From NCBI RefSeq assembly GCF_002632755.1, contig NZ_NJAK01000001.1, positions 3,162,001 through 3,226,000 on the forward strand: a stretch of 64,000 bases of DNA, given 5' to 3'. A program made the translations under genes and the position numbers. The notes below the pieces were generated by a model. The model made no database searches. It worked only from the letters and a program-made list of their open reading frames with translations, and was not told the origin of the DNA. Shown here in pieces: positions 42,162 to 51,475 of the stretch. This stretch comes from Xenorhabdus ishibashii (GTDB lineage Bacteria > Pseudomonadota > Gammaproteobacteria > Enterobacterales > Enterobacteriaceae). Numbering within the stretch: position 1 is the stretch's first letter; each line of letters begins with the position of its first letter.

Positions 42162-44381
42162 ATGTCACAATATAAGACAGCATTTTCATCAGATACGAAA
42201 AGGTTGAATAAAAAAAGGATAACTTGCAGTAAGACCGTGCGCGGTAAAAGAGTAATGCTTGGTTTGTTGCTTAGTGGTAGTTTATTGAGCCACAGTTTTG
42301 CTACTACTGTAATGGAGGAAAATATGGTGCCACCTGTAGCCGTAAAACAGCCGTATAAAATGGCGCTCCACGGGGATGTGCGAATTGATAACTATTATTG
42401 GCTACGTGATGACAAACGTCAGGATAAAAACGTTATTGATTATTTAAAGGCTGAAAATCAATATGTCGAGCAGATGCTGAAATCAGGTCAGGAATTGCGT
42501 GAAACCCTCTATAAAGAAATGGCTGATAGAATGAGCAAAGACGATCAGTCTGTTCCTTATACCTATAATGGGTATATTTATCGCACTGTTTATGAAGCAG
42601 GAAAAGATTTCCCGATCTATCAGCGCAAGCCAATCGATAATTCAATCGATTGGCAGGTTATGGTTGATGGTAATGAACGAGCAAAAGGTCATAAGTTTTA
42701 CCAAATTAGTGGCTTTGCGGTTTCATTGGATAATAAACGCATCGCGGTGGCAGAGGATACCCAAGGGCGTCGTAACTACAAGATCTCGTTTAAAAATTTC
42801 AGTGATGCCGATTGGCAGAATAATGTCATAGAAAATACTTCCGGCAACATTGTGTGGGCAAATGATGGTGAGACACTGTTTTATGTACGTAGGGATCCAC
42901 AAACGTTGTTGCCTTATCAGTTATTCCGTCACCAATATGGCACTGATAGCCAGCAAGATCGAAAAATTTATCAAGAAGAAGATGAACGCTTTTATTTATC
43001 TATTTCGGAAAGTACTTCACTTGATTATATTTTGATTTCGAGTACCAGTTACACGAGTTCAGAATATCGACTGATTGATGCAAACAACCCACAATCAGAG
43101 CCGCAGGTTTTTTCTGCTCGTCAGGCAGAGCGTGAATATGATCTAGACCATTTCCGTGGGCAATTCTATATTCGCTCTAATCATGAACACCCATTGTTTG
43201 GCTTATATCGGACAGATGCTATTAATAAACCCTGGGAAACCGTAATTGCTCCACAGGAAAATACCGATCTGGAAAATTTTGCCCTGTTCAACAATTGGTT
43301 AGTTGTACAGGAACGTACTAAAGGATTATCGTCGATCCGCCTGATTGATTGGAAAACTCAGCAGGAAAAACGGGTTCAATTCGATGATCCGGCATATATG
43401 GCATCGTTGGGCTATAACCCAGAACCTGATACTCACTTTTTGCGCTATAGCTATTCATCTATGACAACACCAAGCTCAGTATTCCAATGGAATATGCAAA
43501 CCGGCGAGCGAGAATTGTTGAAGCAACAGGAAGTTAAAGGGTTCAACAAGGAAGATTATGAAAGCCAGCGTATTTGGGTAAAAGCCCGTGATGGTGTGGA
43601 AGTACCTGTTTCTCTGGTATATCACAAATCCTTATTTAAAAAAGGTGAGAACCCGATCCTGATTTATGGTTATGGTTCTTATGGTATTAGCATGGATCCT
43701 TATTTTAGTTCTGCTTTGTTAAGTCTGCTGGATCGTGGCTTTGTCTATGCTTTGGTGCATGTCCGTGGTGGTGGCGATTTGGGCAAAAATTGGTACTTGC
43801 AAGGTAAACTCAAAAATAAGATAAATAGTTTCCACGATTTTATTGATGCGACCAAAACCTTGATTGCCGATGGATATGGTAATAGCAAGCGTGTTTATGC
43901 TGAAGGTGGCAGCGCGGGCGGTTTATTAATGGGCACAGTTATTAACCAAGCGCCGGAATTATATCGTGGAGTGATTGCTAAAGTGCCTTTTGTGGATGTT
44001 TTGACAACTATGCTTGATTCATCCATTCCACTGACAACCGGTGAATATGAAGAGTGGGGTAATCCGAATAACAAAGAAGATTATTTGCGTATGAAATCTT
44101 ATAGCCCTTATGACAATATTCAATATCAGCGCTATCCTCATTTGTTGGTCACGACAGGTTTACATGATTCCCAAGTGCAATATTGGGAGCCGGCAAAATG
44201 GGTAGCGAAATTAAGGGAAATGAAACAAGGTGACAGTCTGTTATTGTTAGAAACTAATATGGATACGGGGCATGGCGGAAAGTCGGGGCGTTTTAATCGT
44301 CTGAATGATATTGCCTTCGATTATAGTTTCTTATTAATGTTAGATGACGCTAAAACCTATTTTCCAAAATTAGAAGATTAA
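42162..44381 (+). CDS. S9 prolyl-oligopeptidase-family peptidase (oligopeptidase B-like), apparently exported
   Basis: 739 residues. After an N-terminal stretch with a basic region and a hydrophobic core (MLGLLLSGSLLSHSFA, about 32-47), a typical signal peptide with Ala cleavage site, the protein follows oligopeptidase B: RIDNYYWLRDDKRQDKNVI, seven-blade propeller (about 125-450) and alpha/beta hydrolase domain. The triad is Ser584 (EGGSAGG), Asp669 (GLHDSQV) and His704 (DTGHGG). The family cleaves peptides after Arg/Lys. E. coli PtrB is cytosolic and has no such N-terminus. It starts 18 bp after the tonB-like gene. Placement suggests it degrades an iron-bearing ligand or receptor-bound peptide in the periplasm (inference). 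Confidence 0.88.
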   Translation: MSQYKTAFSSDTKRLNKKRITCSKTVRGKRVMLGLLLSGSLLSHSFATTVMEENMVPPVAVKQPYKMALHGDVRIDNYYWLRDDKRQDKNVIDYLKAENQYVEQMLKSGQELRETLYKEMADRMSKDDQSVPYTYNGYIYRTVYEAGKDFPIYQRKPIDNSIDWQVMVDGNERAKGHKFYQISGFAVSLDNKRIAVAEDTQGRRNYKISFKNFSDADWQNNVIENTSGNIVWANDGETLFYVRRDPQTLLPYQLFRHQYGTDSQQDRKIYQEEDERFYLSISESTSLDYILISSTSYTSSEYRLIDANNPQSEPQVFSARQAEREYDLDHFRGQFYIRSNHEHPLFGLYRTDAINKPWETVIAPQENTDLENFALFNNWLVVQERTKGLSSIRLIDWKTQQEKRVQFDDPAYMASLGYNPEPDTHFLRYSYSSMTTPSSVFQWNMQTGERELLKQQEVKGFNKEDYESQRIWVKARDGVEVPVSLVYHKSLFKKGENPILIYGYGSYGISMDPYFSSALLSLLDRGFVYALVHVRGGGDLGKNWYLQGKLKNKINSFHDFIDATKTLIADGYGNSKRVYAEGGSAGGLLMGTVINQAPELYRGVIAKVPFVDVLTTMLDSSIPLTTGEYEEWGNPNNKEDYLRMKSYSPYDNIQYQRYPHLLVTTGLHDSQVQYWEPAKWVAKLREMKQGDSLLLLETNMDTGHGGKSGRFNRLNDIAFDYSFLLMLDDAKTYFPKLED

Positions 44382-44405
44382 TAAAAAATATCTAATTTAT
44401 TACTC

Positions 44406-44432
44406 AGGATGCTGATAATTTTATCAGCGTCT
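44406..44432 (+). terminator. Hairpin between the S9 peptidase and receptor genes
   Basis: GATGCTGATAA and TTATCAGCGTC form a stem with a very short loop, and a T-rich stretch follows. It may partly terminate the upstream transcript, so the receptor could also have its own promoter in the remaining 75 bp. Confidence 0.6.
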
Positions 44433-44507
44433 TGGGTATTTTATTGCACAAATTTGTGAAGCGATGTGAGCAGTAATAAATATACTTCAATTTAAGGTAA
44501 TATATTA

Positions 44508-46775
44508 ATGAAAACCGTGGCAAAAATAGCTGGAGCCAGCGCAATGCTGATTGGGCTTCAGGGCATCGCTTATGCTGAAAATGTCAATGAAGATAAAAAA
44601 GAGAAGATCATACGGTTCAGTAGCCTGAAAGTCTCAGGTTCTCAGGATAATCATAATTCTCCTCAGATTGAGGCCATGGAAAAACCGGGCGCTTATAGTT
44701 CTGTGGGGGAAGATCACAAATTAGAATCCGTAGATAGCGTGTTGCGTAGCTTACCAGGCACTTATACCCAGATGGATGCAAGCCAGGGGCAAGGGGTTGT
44801 AAGTGTTAATATCCGTGGCTTAAGTGGCTTCGGCCGCGTTAATATGATGGTGGATGGTATCAGCCAAACCTTCTATGGTACAGCGCCGAGTGAATTTGCA
44901 CATGGAGGCCAACCTTATAATCAGTTTGGTGCCTTGGTTGATCCTAATTTCATTATTCGAGTTGACATTGCCCGAGGGCAAGCTGATGACGCTGATTCTA
45001 TTAATGCCTTAGTTGGAAGTGCCAATTTCCGTACAATTGGTATTGATGATGTCATATTCGAAGGCAATAATCTGGGAGTCCGTACTAAGTGGACATATGG
45101 TAACAATGGTGTTGGTCGAAGTGGTATGATGGCTTTTGCAGGAAAGACACAGGCATTCACTCCAGAAGGCTCTTTGGGTGCCTTATTTGCTGTCAGTGGA
45201 CACAGTATTGAAGCTCACTATCGAAATGCAGATGGTATGAGCAGTGAAGAATTTGGTACCAGCAACACATTTAAACAAAAGCCAAATTCTCAATTGATGA
45301 AAATCAATATTAAACCCAATGATTTTCATGATCTGGAATTAAGTGGTCGTTTCTACCATAATAAATTTAACAGTCGTCACGTTGATAATAATGATTATTA
45401 TTTGAAATATCATTACACACCATTTAGTGAATTGATTGATACCAGAATTTTTCTTAGTAAGACAAATGGAGAACAGCATTTCCAGGGTAATAACCTAAGT
45501 GGCTTGGGTAAAAGTGAGTCGCATAATAAATCTAACGCTATTGATGTTAAAAATACGAGTAGGTTTAGTTATGCCGATATAGACTTTTCATTTACTCTTG
45601 GTAGTAAATTGATGCATACCAAATTTAATAAGAAAACAGGTATAGATTTATCTGAGGAATATCAATCTACAGAGGAAAGAAATACTTTTGCTCCAAGTGG
45701 AGAGCAAGATATTTCCAGCATTTATAGTAGATTAAAAATAGAACGAGGAATTTATACCGCCAATCTGGGATTAAATTATTTGGATTATAGTGTCAAGGGA
45801 CTAAAATCAGCCTGTGACGAACGAATAAATTGTTTCCCACAGGGCGAGGCGCAATTAAACTTAGAAGAGCGTGGGTTTAATCCAAGTATCTTATTATCAG
45901 CAGAAATTATCCCTGAATTTGAACCATTTGTAAGTTATACGCATTCAATGCGAGCACCTAATGCTCAGGAAATTTTTTATTCTAATGAAGGGGGTGCTTC
46001 TCTTAATCCCTTCCTGAAAGGAGAAAAAGCAGATACCTATCAAATTGGATTTAATAGCTATCGTCCGAATCTCATCACGGAAGGAGATTCATTCCGCCTT
46101 AAGGCTACAATGTTTCATACTAAAATCAAAAATTATATCTTTAATGAATCTTATTTACTTTGTGCAGAAGGTAGAATTTGTAAAAATGATGGAACATTAA
46201 CAGATGAAGATTGGGCTGGAGTCAATCCTAACTTTAATATGTATATCTATAGCAATAGCCTGAAACCAGTAACTATGCGCGGTTATGAATTGTCGATGAA
46301 TTATGATGCTGGCATATTCTATAGTGTACTGGCATATAGTCAGCAAAAAACACAGCAGCCAACTTCAATTTCATCAATTATTTTTGGTGCAAGCCCTGCG
46401 TCTCAATTACCGGAACGTTATGCTACGCTGGATATGGGAATACGCTTATTTGATGAAAAAATACGTATTGGTGCTATTGCAAAATATACAGGGAAATCTT
46501 ATCGTCAGGAATCTTCAATGGAACTGAATGAAGACGGTGTTATGCTGGCGAATATGATAAAAGATGATAAAATACCGACAATTATTGATTTGTATACCGA
46601 TTATCAAATTAATAAAAATGTGTTAGTTAAATTTTCCGTTCAAAACTTAACTAACCGAAACTATTCTGATGCATTGAACCGTATGAATTCATCGGCGTTC
46701 TTAGGAGAGCAAGACACTAAAACACAAACTGCCCGTGGCAGAACCTACGTCATGGGAGCAGAAATTCGCTTCTAA
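44508..46775 (+). CDS. TonB-dependent outer-membrane receptor (heme/hemoglobin type)
   Basis: 755 residues. Signal peptide 1-23 (GIAYA), a TonB-box-like segment (IIRFSSLKVSGS), plug domain (about 65-190: VDSVLRSLPGTYTQ, VSVNIRGLSGFGRVNMMVDG), then a 22-strand barrel ending MGAEIRF with the terminal Phe needed for BAM. HSMRAPNAQEIFYSNEGG in the barrel corresponds to the FRAP-type motif of heme and hemoglobin receptors. Ligand is inferred as heme or a hemoprotein; a siderophore or other iron protein remains possible. It is the last gene of the iron cluster. Confidence 0.88.
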   Translation: MKTVAKIAGASAMLIGLQGIAYAENVNEDKKEKIIRFSSLKVSGSQDNHNSPQIEAMEKPGAYSSVGEDHKLESVDSVLRSLPGTYTQMDASQGQGVVSVNIRGLSGFGRVNMMVDGISQTFYGTAPSEFAHGGQPYNQFGALVDPNFIIRVDIARGQADDADSINALVGSANFRTIGIDDVIFEGNNLGVRTKWTYGNNGVGRSGMMAFAGKTQAFTPEGSLGALFAVSGHSIEAHYRNADGMSSEEFGTSNTFKQKPNSQLMKINIKPNDFHDLELSGRFYHNKFNSRHVDNNDYYLKYHYTPFSELIDTRIFLSKTNGEQHFQGNNLSGLGKSESHNKSNAIDVKNTSRFSYADIDFSFTLGSKLMHTKFNKKTGIDLSEEYQSTEERNTFAPSGEQDISSIYSRLKIERGIYTANLGLNYLDYSVKGLKSACDERINCFPQGEAQLNLEERGFNPSILLSAEIIPEFEPFVSYTHSMRAPNAQEIFYSNEGGASLNPFLKGEKADTYQIGFNSYRPNLITEGDSFRLKATMFHTKIKNYIFNESYLLCAEGRICKNDGTLTDEDWAGVNPNFNMYIYSNSLKPVTMRGYELSMNYDAGIFYSVLAYSQQKTQQPTSISSIIFGASPASQLPERYATLDMGIRLFDEKIRIGAIAKYTGKSYRQESSMELNEDGVMLANMIKDDKIPTIIDLYTDYQINKNVLVKFSVQNLTNRNYSDALNRMNSSAFLGEQDTKTQTARGRTYVMGAEIRF

Positions 46776-46807
46776 TTCCCTAATAGCGTTTAAATAGCCA
46801 TATAACA

Positions 46808-46836
46808 ATAGCGGTGAAAATTTACCGCTATCTTAT
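46808..46836 (+). terminator. Receptor gene terminator
   Basis: ATAGCGGT (46808-46815) and ACCGCTAT (46824-46831) form a stem, followed by a T-rich sequence, 32 bp after the receptor stop. Confidence 0.8.
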
Positions 46837-47264
46837 TAAATTTGTTTTAATTTTTTTCTTGGTTATTTTTTACCTGCGTTACCTGATTCTCAACCCAACC
46901 ATCCTGCAACTGTGTTTTCAGCATATCACCTGTTTTGAGTTTATTCATTGTTCAGACATTTCGTTGTGCAAATATTGGCGGAATAAGTTTAGTCTTTTCA
47001 CTCCTTACTGAGCAAAGAGTGTGATTTCTTTCACGCTTTATGCTCGAATAGAGTAAAACTAAGAAATATTCCTAGCTTAACTAAGACCATAGCTCACGCC
47101 AACCTTCCTTTAGTTTTCTAAACTGACAAGATAATAATTATATTTGTGTAAATAATATTTACGAAAACTATAACTACGAAAACTTTTGCTTTCTTGCGAT
47201 TTGCCTTTTTTATTTTCACCTGCTCAAAAAGGCTGTTTTTCTCGTGGTTGTCTAAGGATTTCAA
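46837..47264. other. uhpT upstream region
   Basis: About 430 bp without a credible gene: a 65-codon ORF at 46814-47011 starts inside the terminator. It contains the CRP-like site listed separately and should carry UhpA sites, which I cannot place from consensus. Confidence 0.45.
47020..47035 (+). promoter_or_regulatory. Candidate CRP site upstream of uhpT
   Basis: TGTGA, six bases, TCACG: 9 of 10 conserved half-site bases match. E. coli uhpT is CRP-dependent. The distance to the uhpT start codon (about 230 bp) implies a long leader or a second upstream element. Confidence 0.55.
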
Positions 47265-48641
47265 ATGCTTAAGATTCTAGAACAAATTCGTAAGCCAACA
47301 CTGGATCTTCCAGTGGAAGTACGCCGTAAAATGTGGTTCAAACCTTTTATGCAATCATATTTGGTGGTTTTTATTGGCTATATGGCTATGTACTTGGTAC
47401 GTAAAAACTTTAACATAGCCCAAAACGATATGATCTCGACTTATGGTCTGTCGATGACGCAGCTTGGGTTGATAGGGTTAGGTTTTTCTATTACTTATGG
47501 TATTGGTAAAACCGTCGTTGCTTATTATGCCGATGGCAAAAATACCAAACAATTCTTGCCATTTATGCTGATCTTATCTGGCATTGCCATGTTAGGGTTT
47601 AGCATGAGTATGGGAAATTCCGGTATCAGTATTTTCCTGATGGTGGCATTTTATGCGTTAAGTGGCTTTTTCCAGAGTATAGGTGGGCCTGCCAGCTATT
47701 CCACTATTACGAAATGGACTCCCCGTAACAAGCGCGGAACCTACCTGGGTTTGTGGAATATGTCACATAATGTAGGTGGCGCCGCTGCGGCTGGGGTGGC
47801 ACTCTTTGGTGCCAACTATTTCTTTGATGGTCATGTAATAGGGATGTTTATTTTCCCGTCTATTATAGCCCTGATAATTGGTTTCATTGGATTGCGTTAT
47901 GGTAGCGATTCCCCGGAAAGTTACGGTTTGGGGAAGGTAGAAGAGTTATTTGATGAGCCTGTCAGCGAAGAAGATATTGCGGCAGAAGAAAACCAGATGA
48001 CCAAACGTGAGATCTTTGTTGAATATGTATTAAAAAACAAAGTGATCTGGCTGCTCTGTTTTGCCAATATCTTCCTTTACATCGTGCGTATTGGTATCGA
48101 CCAATGGTCAACAGTGTATGCGTATCAAGAACTGGGACAATCAAAAGAAACCGCTATCACTGGTTTTACCCTATTCGAAATAGGGGCACTGGTGGGCACA
48201 TTAATGTGGGGGTATTTGTCAGATTTGGCGAATGGCCGCCGTGCCCTAGTTGCTTGTGTCTCGTTAGGGTTAATTATTGTCTGCCTTGAATTTTATCAAC
48301 ATGCAACCAGTGAATATATGTACTTAGGCTCTCTGTTTGTGCTTGGTTTCCTGGTATTTGGCCCTCAATTGTTGATTGGTGTAGCTGCTGTTGGGTTTGT
48401 ACCGAAAAAAGCGATCAGTGTGGCTGATGGTGTCAAAGGAACATTTGCTTATTTAATCGGTGACAGCTTTGCCAAACTCGGTTTGGGAATGATTGCTGAT
48501 GGCGTGCCAGTCTTTGGTTTGACGGGTTGGAAAGGAACATTTGTTGCCCTTGATGCCTCAGCATTTGTATGCCTCAGCTTACTTGTTTTAGTCGCTATTG
48601 CGGAAGAGAGAAAGATTCGAAAAGCGAAGAAAGTATATTAA
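47265..48641 (+). CDS. uhpT: Hexose-6-phosphate:phosphate antiporter UhpT
   Basis: 458 residues of the organophosphate:phosphate antiporter family (MFS, 12 transmembrane segments). It contains [20 protein letters not shown] and [19 protein letters not shown], the conserved substrate-pocket stretches. It imports glucose-6-phosphate and relatives in exchange for phosphate. In E. coli uhpT follows uhpABC; here it precedes uhpA and has its own terminator, so it is an independent unit. Confidence 0.93.
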   Translation: MLKILEQIRKPTLDLPVEVRRKMWFKPFMQSYLVVFIGYMAMYLVRKNFNIAQNDMISTYGLSMTQLGLIGLGFSITYGIGKTVVAYYADGKNTKQFLPFMLILSGIAMLGFSMSMGNSGISIFLMVAFYALSGFFQSIGGPASYSTITKWTPRNKRGTYLGLWNMSHNVGGAAAAGVALFGANYFFDGHVIGMFIFPSIIALIIGFIGLRYGSDSPESYGLGKVEELFDEPVSEEDIAAEENQMTKREIFVEYVLKNKVIWLLCFANIFLYIVRIGIDQWSTVYAYQELGQSKETAITGFTLFEIGALVGTLMWGYLSDLANGRRALVACVSLGLIIVCLEFYQHATSEYMYLGSLFVLGFLVFGPQLLIGVAAVGFVPKKAISVADGVKGTFAYLIGDSFAKLGLGMIADGVPVFGLTGWKGTFVALDASAFVCLSLLVLVAIAEERKIRKAKKVY

Positions 48642-48660
48642 GCCACACTAAAAATTTACT

Positions 48661-48692
48661 GATGCTGCTGTTATCCACAGTAGCATCTTTTC
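48661..48692 (+). terminator. uhpT terminator
   Basis: GATGCTGCTG (48661-48670) and CAGTAGCATC (48678-48687) pair at 9 of 10 positions and are followed by TTTTC. It lies 19 bp after the uhpT stop. Confidence 0.8.
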
Positions 48693-48799
48693 ATCATTTT
48701 TTACCCTGATATCCCCTATTTTCTATCTATGATGTACTCTTGCGAAGCAATATTAATAAGGGTAGCTTAGCCCGATACTTAATTCGATAATAAATGATG

Positions 48800-49402
48800 A
48801 TGATTAAAGTAGCATTAGTTGATGATCATGTTGTTGTGCGTTCAGGATTTGCTCAGTTACTGAATTTAGAGCCTGATATTGAAGTTGTGGGGGAGTTCAG
48901 TTCATGTGCTGAAGCCCGGCAAGGATTACCGGGATCGGGTGCAACGGTTTGTATTCTTGATATTTCAATGAAAGATGAAAGCGGGCTTTCACTATTGAAA
49001 GATCTTCCCTCAGGCATGACCTGTATTATGCTGAGTGTTCATGATTCTGCCACTATGGTGGAGAATGCCTTGAAAGCGGGGGCGCGCAGTTATCTCAGTA
49101 AACGTTGCAGCCCGGATGAGCTGATCCAGGCGGTGCGGACGACAGCCAAGAATGGTTGTTATCTCACACCGGACATTGTACTTAATTTAACGTTATCAAA
49201 GAGCAATCCGTCTTCATTGGAATACCTGACTAAACGAGAACGACAAGTTGGAGAGATGTTGGCTAGTGGTATGGATGTTAAAGCTATAGCGGCTGAGTTG
49301 GGATTAAGCCATAAAACCGTACATGTTCATCGAGCCAATGCGATAAGTAAATTAGGGGTAACCAATAACGTTGGTTTGGCGAATTATTTTGCCGCTAAAT
49401 GA
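48800..49402 (+). CDS. uhpA: Response regulator UhpA, C-terminus altered by IS insertion
   Basis: 200 residues from the third of three consecutive ATGs, the one that matches E. coli MITVALIDDH. NarL-type: receiver with DDH and phosphoacceptor in [14 protein letters not shown], Lys in [11 protein letters not shown], LuxR-type DNA-binding domain [20 protein letters not shown]. It activates uhpT when phosphorylated by UhpB. The last codon and stop (AAA TGA) come from the IS630 element; joining its two TA flanks restores an original end reading ...AASW-stop, as in E. coli (...DGW). The change is only at the tip, so UhpA may remain active. Confidence 0.9.
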   Translation: MIKVALVDDHVVVRSGFAQLLNLEPDIEVVGEFSSCAEARQGLPGSGATVCILDISMKDESGLSLLKDLPSGMTCIMLSVHDSATMVENALKAGARSYLSKRCSPDELIQAVRTTAKNGCYLTPDIVLNLTLSKSNPSSLEYLTKRERQVGEMLASGMDVKAIAAELGLSHKTVHVHRANAISKLGVTNNVGLANYFAAK

Positions 49403-50364
49403 TTTTTCAAAATGGTAGGAGTGTCAAAGAAACTCAGTCCTATTTTTGCGAATTGGGATTTCCCAGAAACAAAAAAGCAAAAAGAAGGGCTGAGTTATGG
49501 TTATTCTACCACCTATTCCCCGCAACGAACGACGCCTGATGAAAAAAATGGCGCAAAAAACGCACGATAAAAAGTATGCCATCCGTATTCTATCCATTCT
49601 CATGATTCATCGAGGGAAGCCCGTTTTTCACGTCTCTGAAACACTTTGTGTCGCTCAGTCTTCTGTATGGCGTTGGATAAAGTCTTTTAGAACATATGGT
49701 TGGTTAGGATTGCAAACTAAGCCCTCAGGCCGTCATCAACGATGGAATTTAACCTCTTTATTACATAAAACAGATCCTGAATATGAAGAGAAGATGAAGC
49801 AAATTAATCAGGCATTGCTGGGCGCATCAAAAGAGCATCCCGTGTTTTATGAAGACGAAGTGGATATTCATTTCAATCCTAAAATAGGGTCAGACTGGTA
49901 TCTTAAAGGCCAACAAAAACGGATCATCACACTGGGTAAAAACCAAAAAATATTACTTTGCCGGCTGTTTTGATAGCCAAACGCGAGACATTTTTTACAC
50001 GAGTTCTGATAGGAAAAATTATTGTTTATTTATCAGTATGTTAGTTGAGTTAAGACGGTGTCACCGTCATGCAAAAACGTTGCCCCTTATTTTGGATAAT
50101 TACAGCATTCATAAAAGTCGGCGGGTCAATACGTGGCTGGAGCAAAACCCAACAGTCAACTTGTTATTTCTTCCGGTTTATTCTCCTTGGCTGAATAAAA
50201 TAGAGTGGCTATGGCAATCCTTGCATGAAACCGTCACACGGAACCATTGTTGCCGATATATGTGGATGCTCATCAAAAGAGTTAAGTTTTTTTTAAATGC
50301 CGCTTCAAAAAATCAATGGAAAGGAATAGGAAATATGAAATTCTCATAATTATGAAAAGTCATT
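49398..50364 (+). mobile_element. IS630-family insertion sequence at the end of uhpA
   Basis: The left end (AATGATTTTTCAAAAT from 49398) and the inverted right end (AATGACTTTTCATAAT reading back from 50364) match at 14 of 16 positions. Each is flanked by TA (49396-49397 and 50365-50366), the target duplication of the IS630/Tc1 superfamily. About 967 bp, carrying one transposase gene that is frameshifted. Deleting the element and one TA rejoins uhpA in frame. Confidence 0.88.
49497..50349 (+). pseudogene. IS630-family transposase, frameshifted
   Basis: The first frame (from ATG 49497) encodes the N-terminal helix-turn-helix (FHVSETLCVAQSSVWRWIKS) and the first catalytic Asp region (PVFYEDEVDIHFNP), then stops at 49973. 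Translation continues in the +1 frame after the A-tract at 49945-49950, giving KYYFAGCFDSQTRDIFYTSS, LPLILDNYSIHKS (second Asp) and FLPVYSPWLNKIEWLWQSLH (third acidic residue). One extra A explains the shift. Either a decayed gene or a site of programmed slippage; decay is the simpler reading. Confidence 0.85.
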
Positions 50365-50369
50365 TAGCT

Positions 50370-50525
50370 GGTGAATATTATTCATACCCTCGCAATGCCA
50401 TAAAATGTGCTAATGGCGTAAGGCGAATACTGGAAAAAGCAACGGAGCATATTCAAATTAAACCTGTTCAAAAGGATAATTGGAAGGTGTTACACAAACT
50501 GAAAATTCCAAACTGTCCATTCTAA
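50370..50525 (+). pseudogene. Short coding remnant after the IS
   Basis: The frame EYYSYPRNAIKCANGVRRIL...KIPNCPF ends at 50525. Its only ATG lies inside the IS right end (50352), so any original start has been lost. I do not recognise the family; composition looks coding (few rare codons, amphipathic). It could be the beginning of the prophage-like debris. Confidence 0.35.
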
Positions 50526-50642
50526 CCCCAAGCCACGGATGGCTTTAAATGAAATTTATGACAGGCGATTAATTAATCAAATAGTAAAAAGAAAATACCC
50601 GCTGTAGTGTGTGCTAGACAAAATAAAAAGGAGGATCGATCC

Positions 50643-50849
50643 ATGAATCAATATATTGTTACCTATAGCGGCCTTGGTAGTGACAACTCAGCTCTGGTTA
50701 ACTCGCAGATTGCTTTAGATTTTGATTGGAGTACGGGTGGGGTTAGTGATTTTTTAATTGCGGTGGAGAATGAGGCACTCACTCAAGCCACGGGATTTAA
50801 TAGCTCTGTAGCAAGAATCGCTATTGTTAGAATATATACTCTGCAATAA
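50643..50849 (+). CDS. Small hypothetical protein in the uhp island
   Basis: 68 residues, starting MNQYIVTYSGLGSDNSALVN. GGAGG lies 8 bases before the ATG, a strong ribosome site, which supports real translation. No signal peptide, no cysteines, acidic overall with a VARIAIVRIYTLQ end. A terminator-like hairpin follows after 18 bp. I recognise no family. Neighbouring tail-gene debris suggests phage origin, but a bacterial accessory role is equally open. Confidence 0.6.
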   Translation: MNQYIVTYSGLGSDNSALVNSQIALDFDWSTGGVSDFLIAVENEALTQATGFNSSVARIAIVRIYTLQ

Positions 50850-50867
50850 ATAACCCCCCACGAATTC

Positions 50868-50893
50868 AAGGCTACGTAATGCGTAGCCTTTTC
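50868..50893 (+). terminator. Hairpin after the 68-residue ORF
   Basis: AAGGCTACG (50868-50876) and CGTAGCCTT (50882-50890) form a perfect 9-bp stem with a 5-base loop, followed by TTCC. Confidence 0.75.
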
Positions 50894-50938
50894 CATACAT
50901 GCCGCCTAGTGCGGTTTTTTTCATTTATAGGTACTCAT

Positions 50939-51247
50939 ATGGCTATTGAAGTATTTAGATGGCGAATTCAAATACAGGATTCGCCCAGCGGTGAATTTAA
51001 ACACCGAATTAAATCGATTGAATTTGGGGATGGTTACAAACAAGTTTCTGCTGGTGGTATTAACCCAGAAAGTCAATCGTGGCCTTACTCTTATATCGGC
51101 GTGAAAGAAGAGGTGATGCCTATCTTTCAGTTTATTCGCAAGCATACCTTAAAATCATTCATTTGGATGCCACCATTTGGTGAGAGAGGATTATATCGGG
51201 TCAAAGCGGACTCAATAACCATGATTCCAAGATGCGGTAATGGATGA
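50939..51247 (+). pseudogene. Phage minor tail protein (lambda gpM-like), C-terminally truncated
   Basis: 102 residues starting MAIEVFRWRIQIQDSP. IKSIEFGDGYKQVSAGGINPE and FIWMPPFGERGLYRVKADS are characteristic of lambda-type gpM tail-tip proteins. The normal ending after the TPRxGN-type motif (about a dozen residues) is missing: the frame stops right after PRCGNG. No other tail gene of the module remains, so this is prophage debris. An AGG before ATG 50939 is adequate. Confidence 0.75.
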
Positions 51248-51475
51248 TTTGTATCGGCTGGGGTTCCCTTTTACATTAATATTAATAGTTGGCCAGCCAA
51301 TGAATTTTATATCAGGAAAATCAAATTGACCTGAGTCAAGGTTTTCTTTACTCATCATCGCATTGATAAATGAATAAAAATCATCCTCTGATTTTATGAT
51401 AAAGGCCTGCTGAGATCCGATCGGAATTTTCCTAATCTGTGAAGTGAAAAGAAAGCTAATTTATCGAAATGTGAT
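51212..51475 (-). pseudogene. Antisense coding remnant without a start codon
   Basis: On the minus strand a frame of about 85 codons is open between a TAA near 51500 and TGA at 51212. It includes KSEDDFYSFINAMMSKENLD and KFIGWPTININVKGNPSRYK, which look like a real globular protein, but there is no ATG, GTG or TTG at a sensible place. It runs into the gpM-like remnant at its 3' end, so two truncated genes meet near 51230. Family not recognised. Confidence 0.4.

Noticed and set aside
46814..47011. 65-codon ORF after the receptor gene
   Set aside because: It starts in the terminator, and has no ribosome site or family resemblance.
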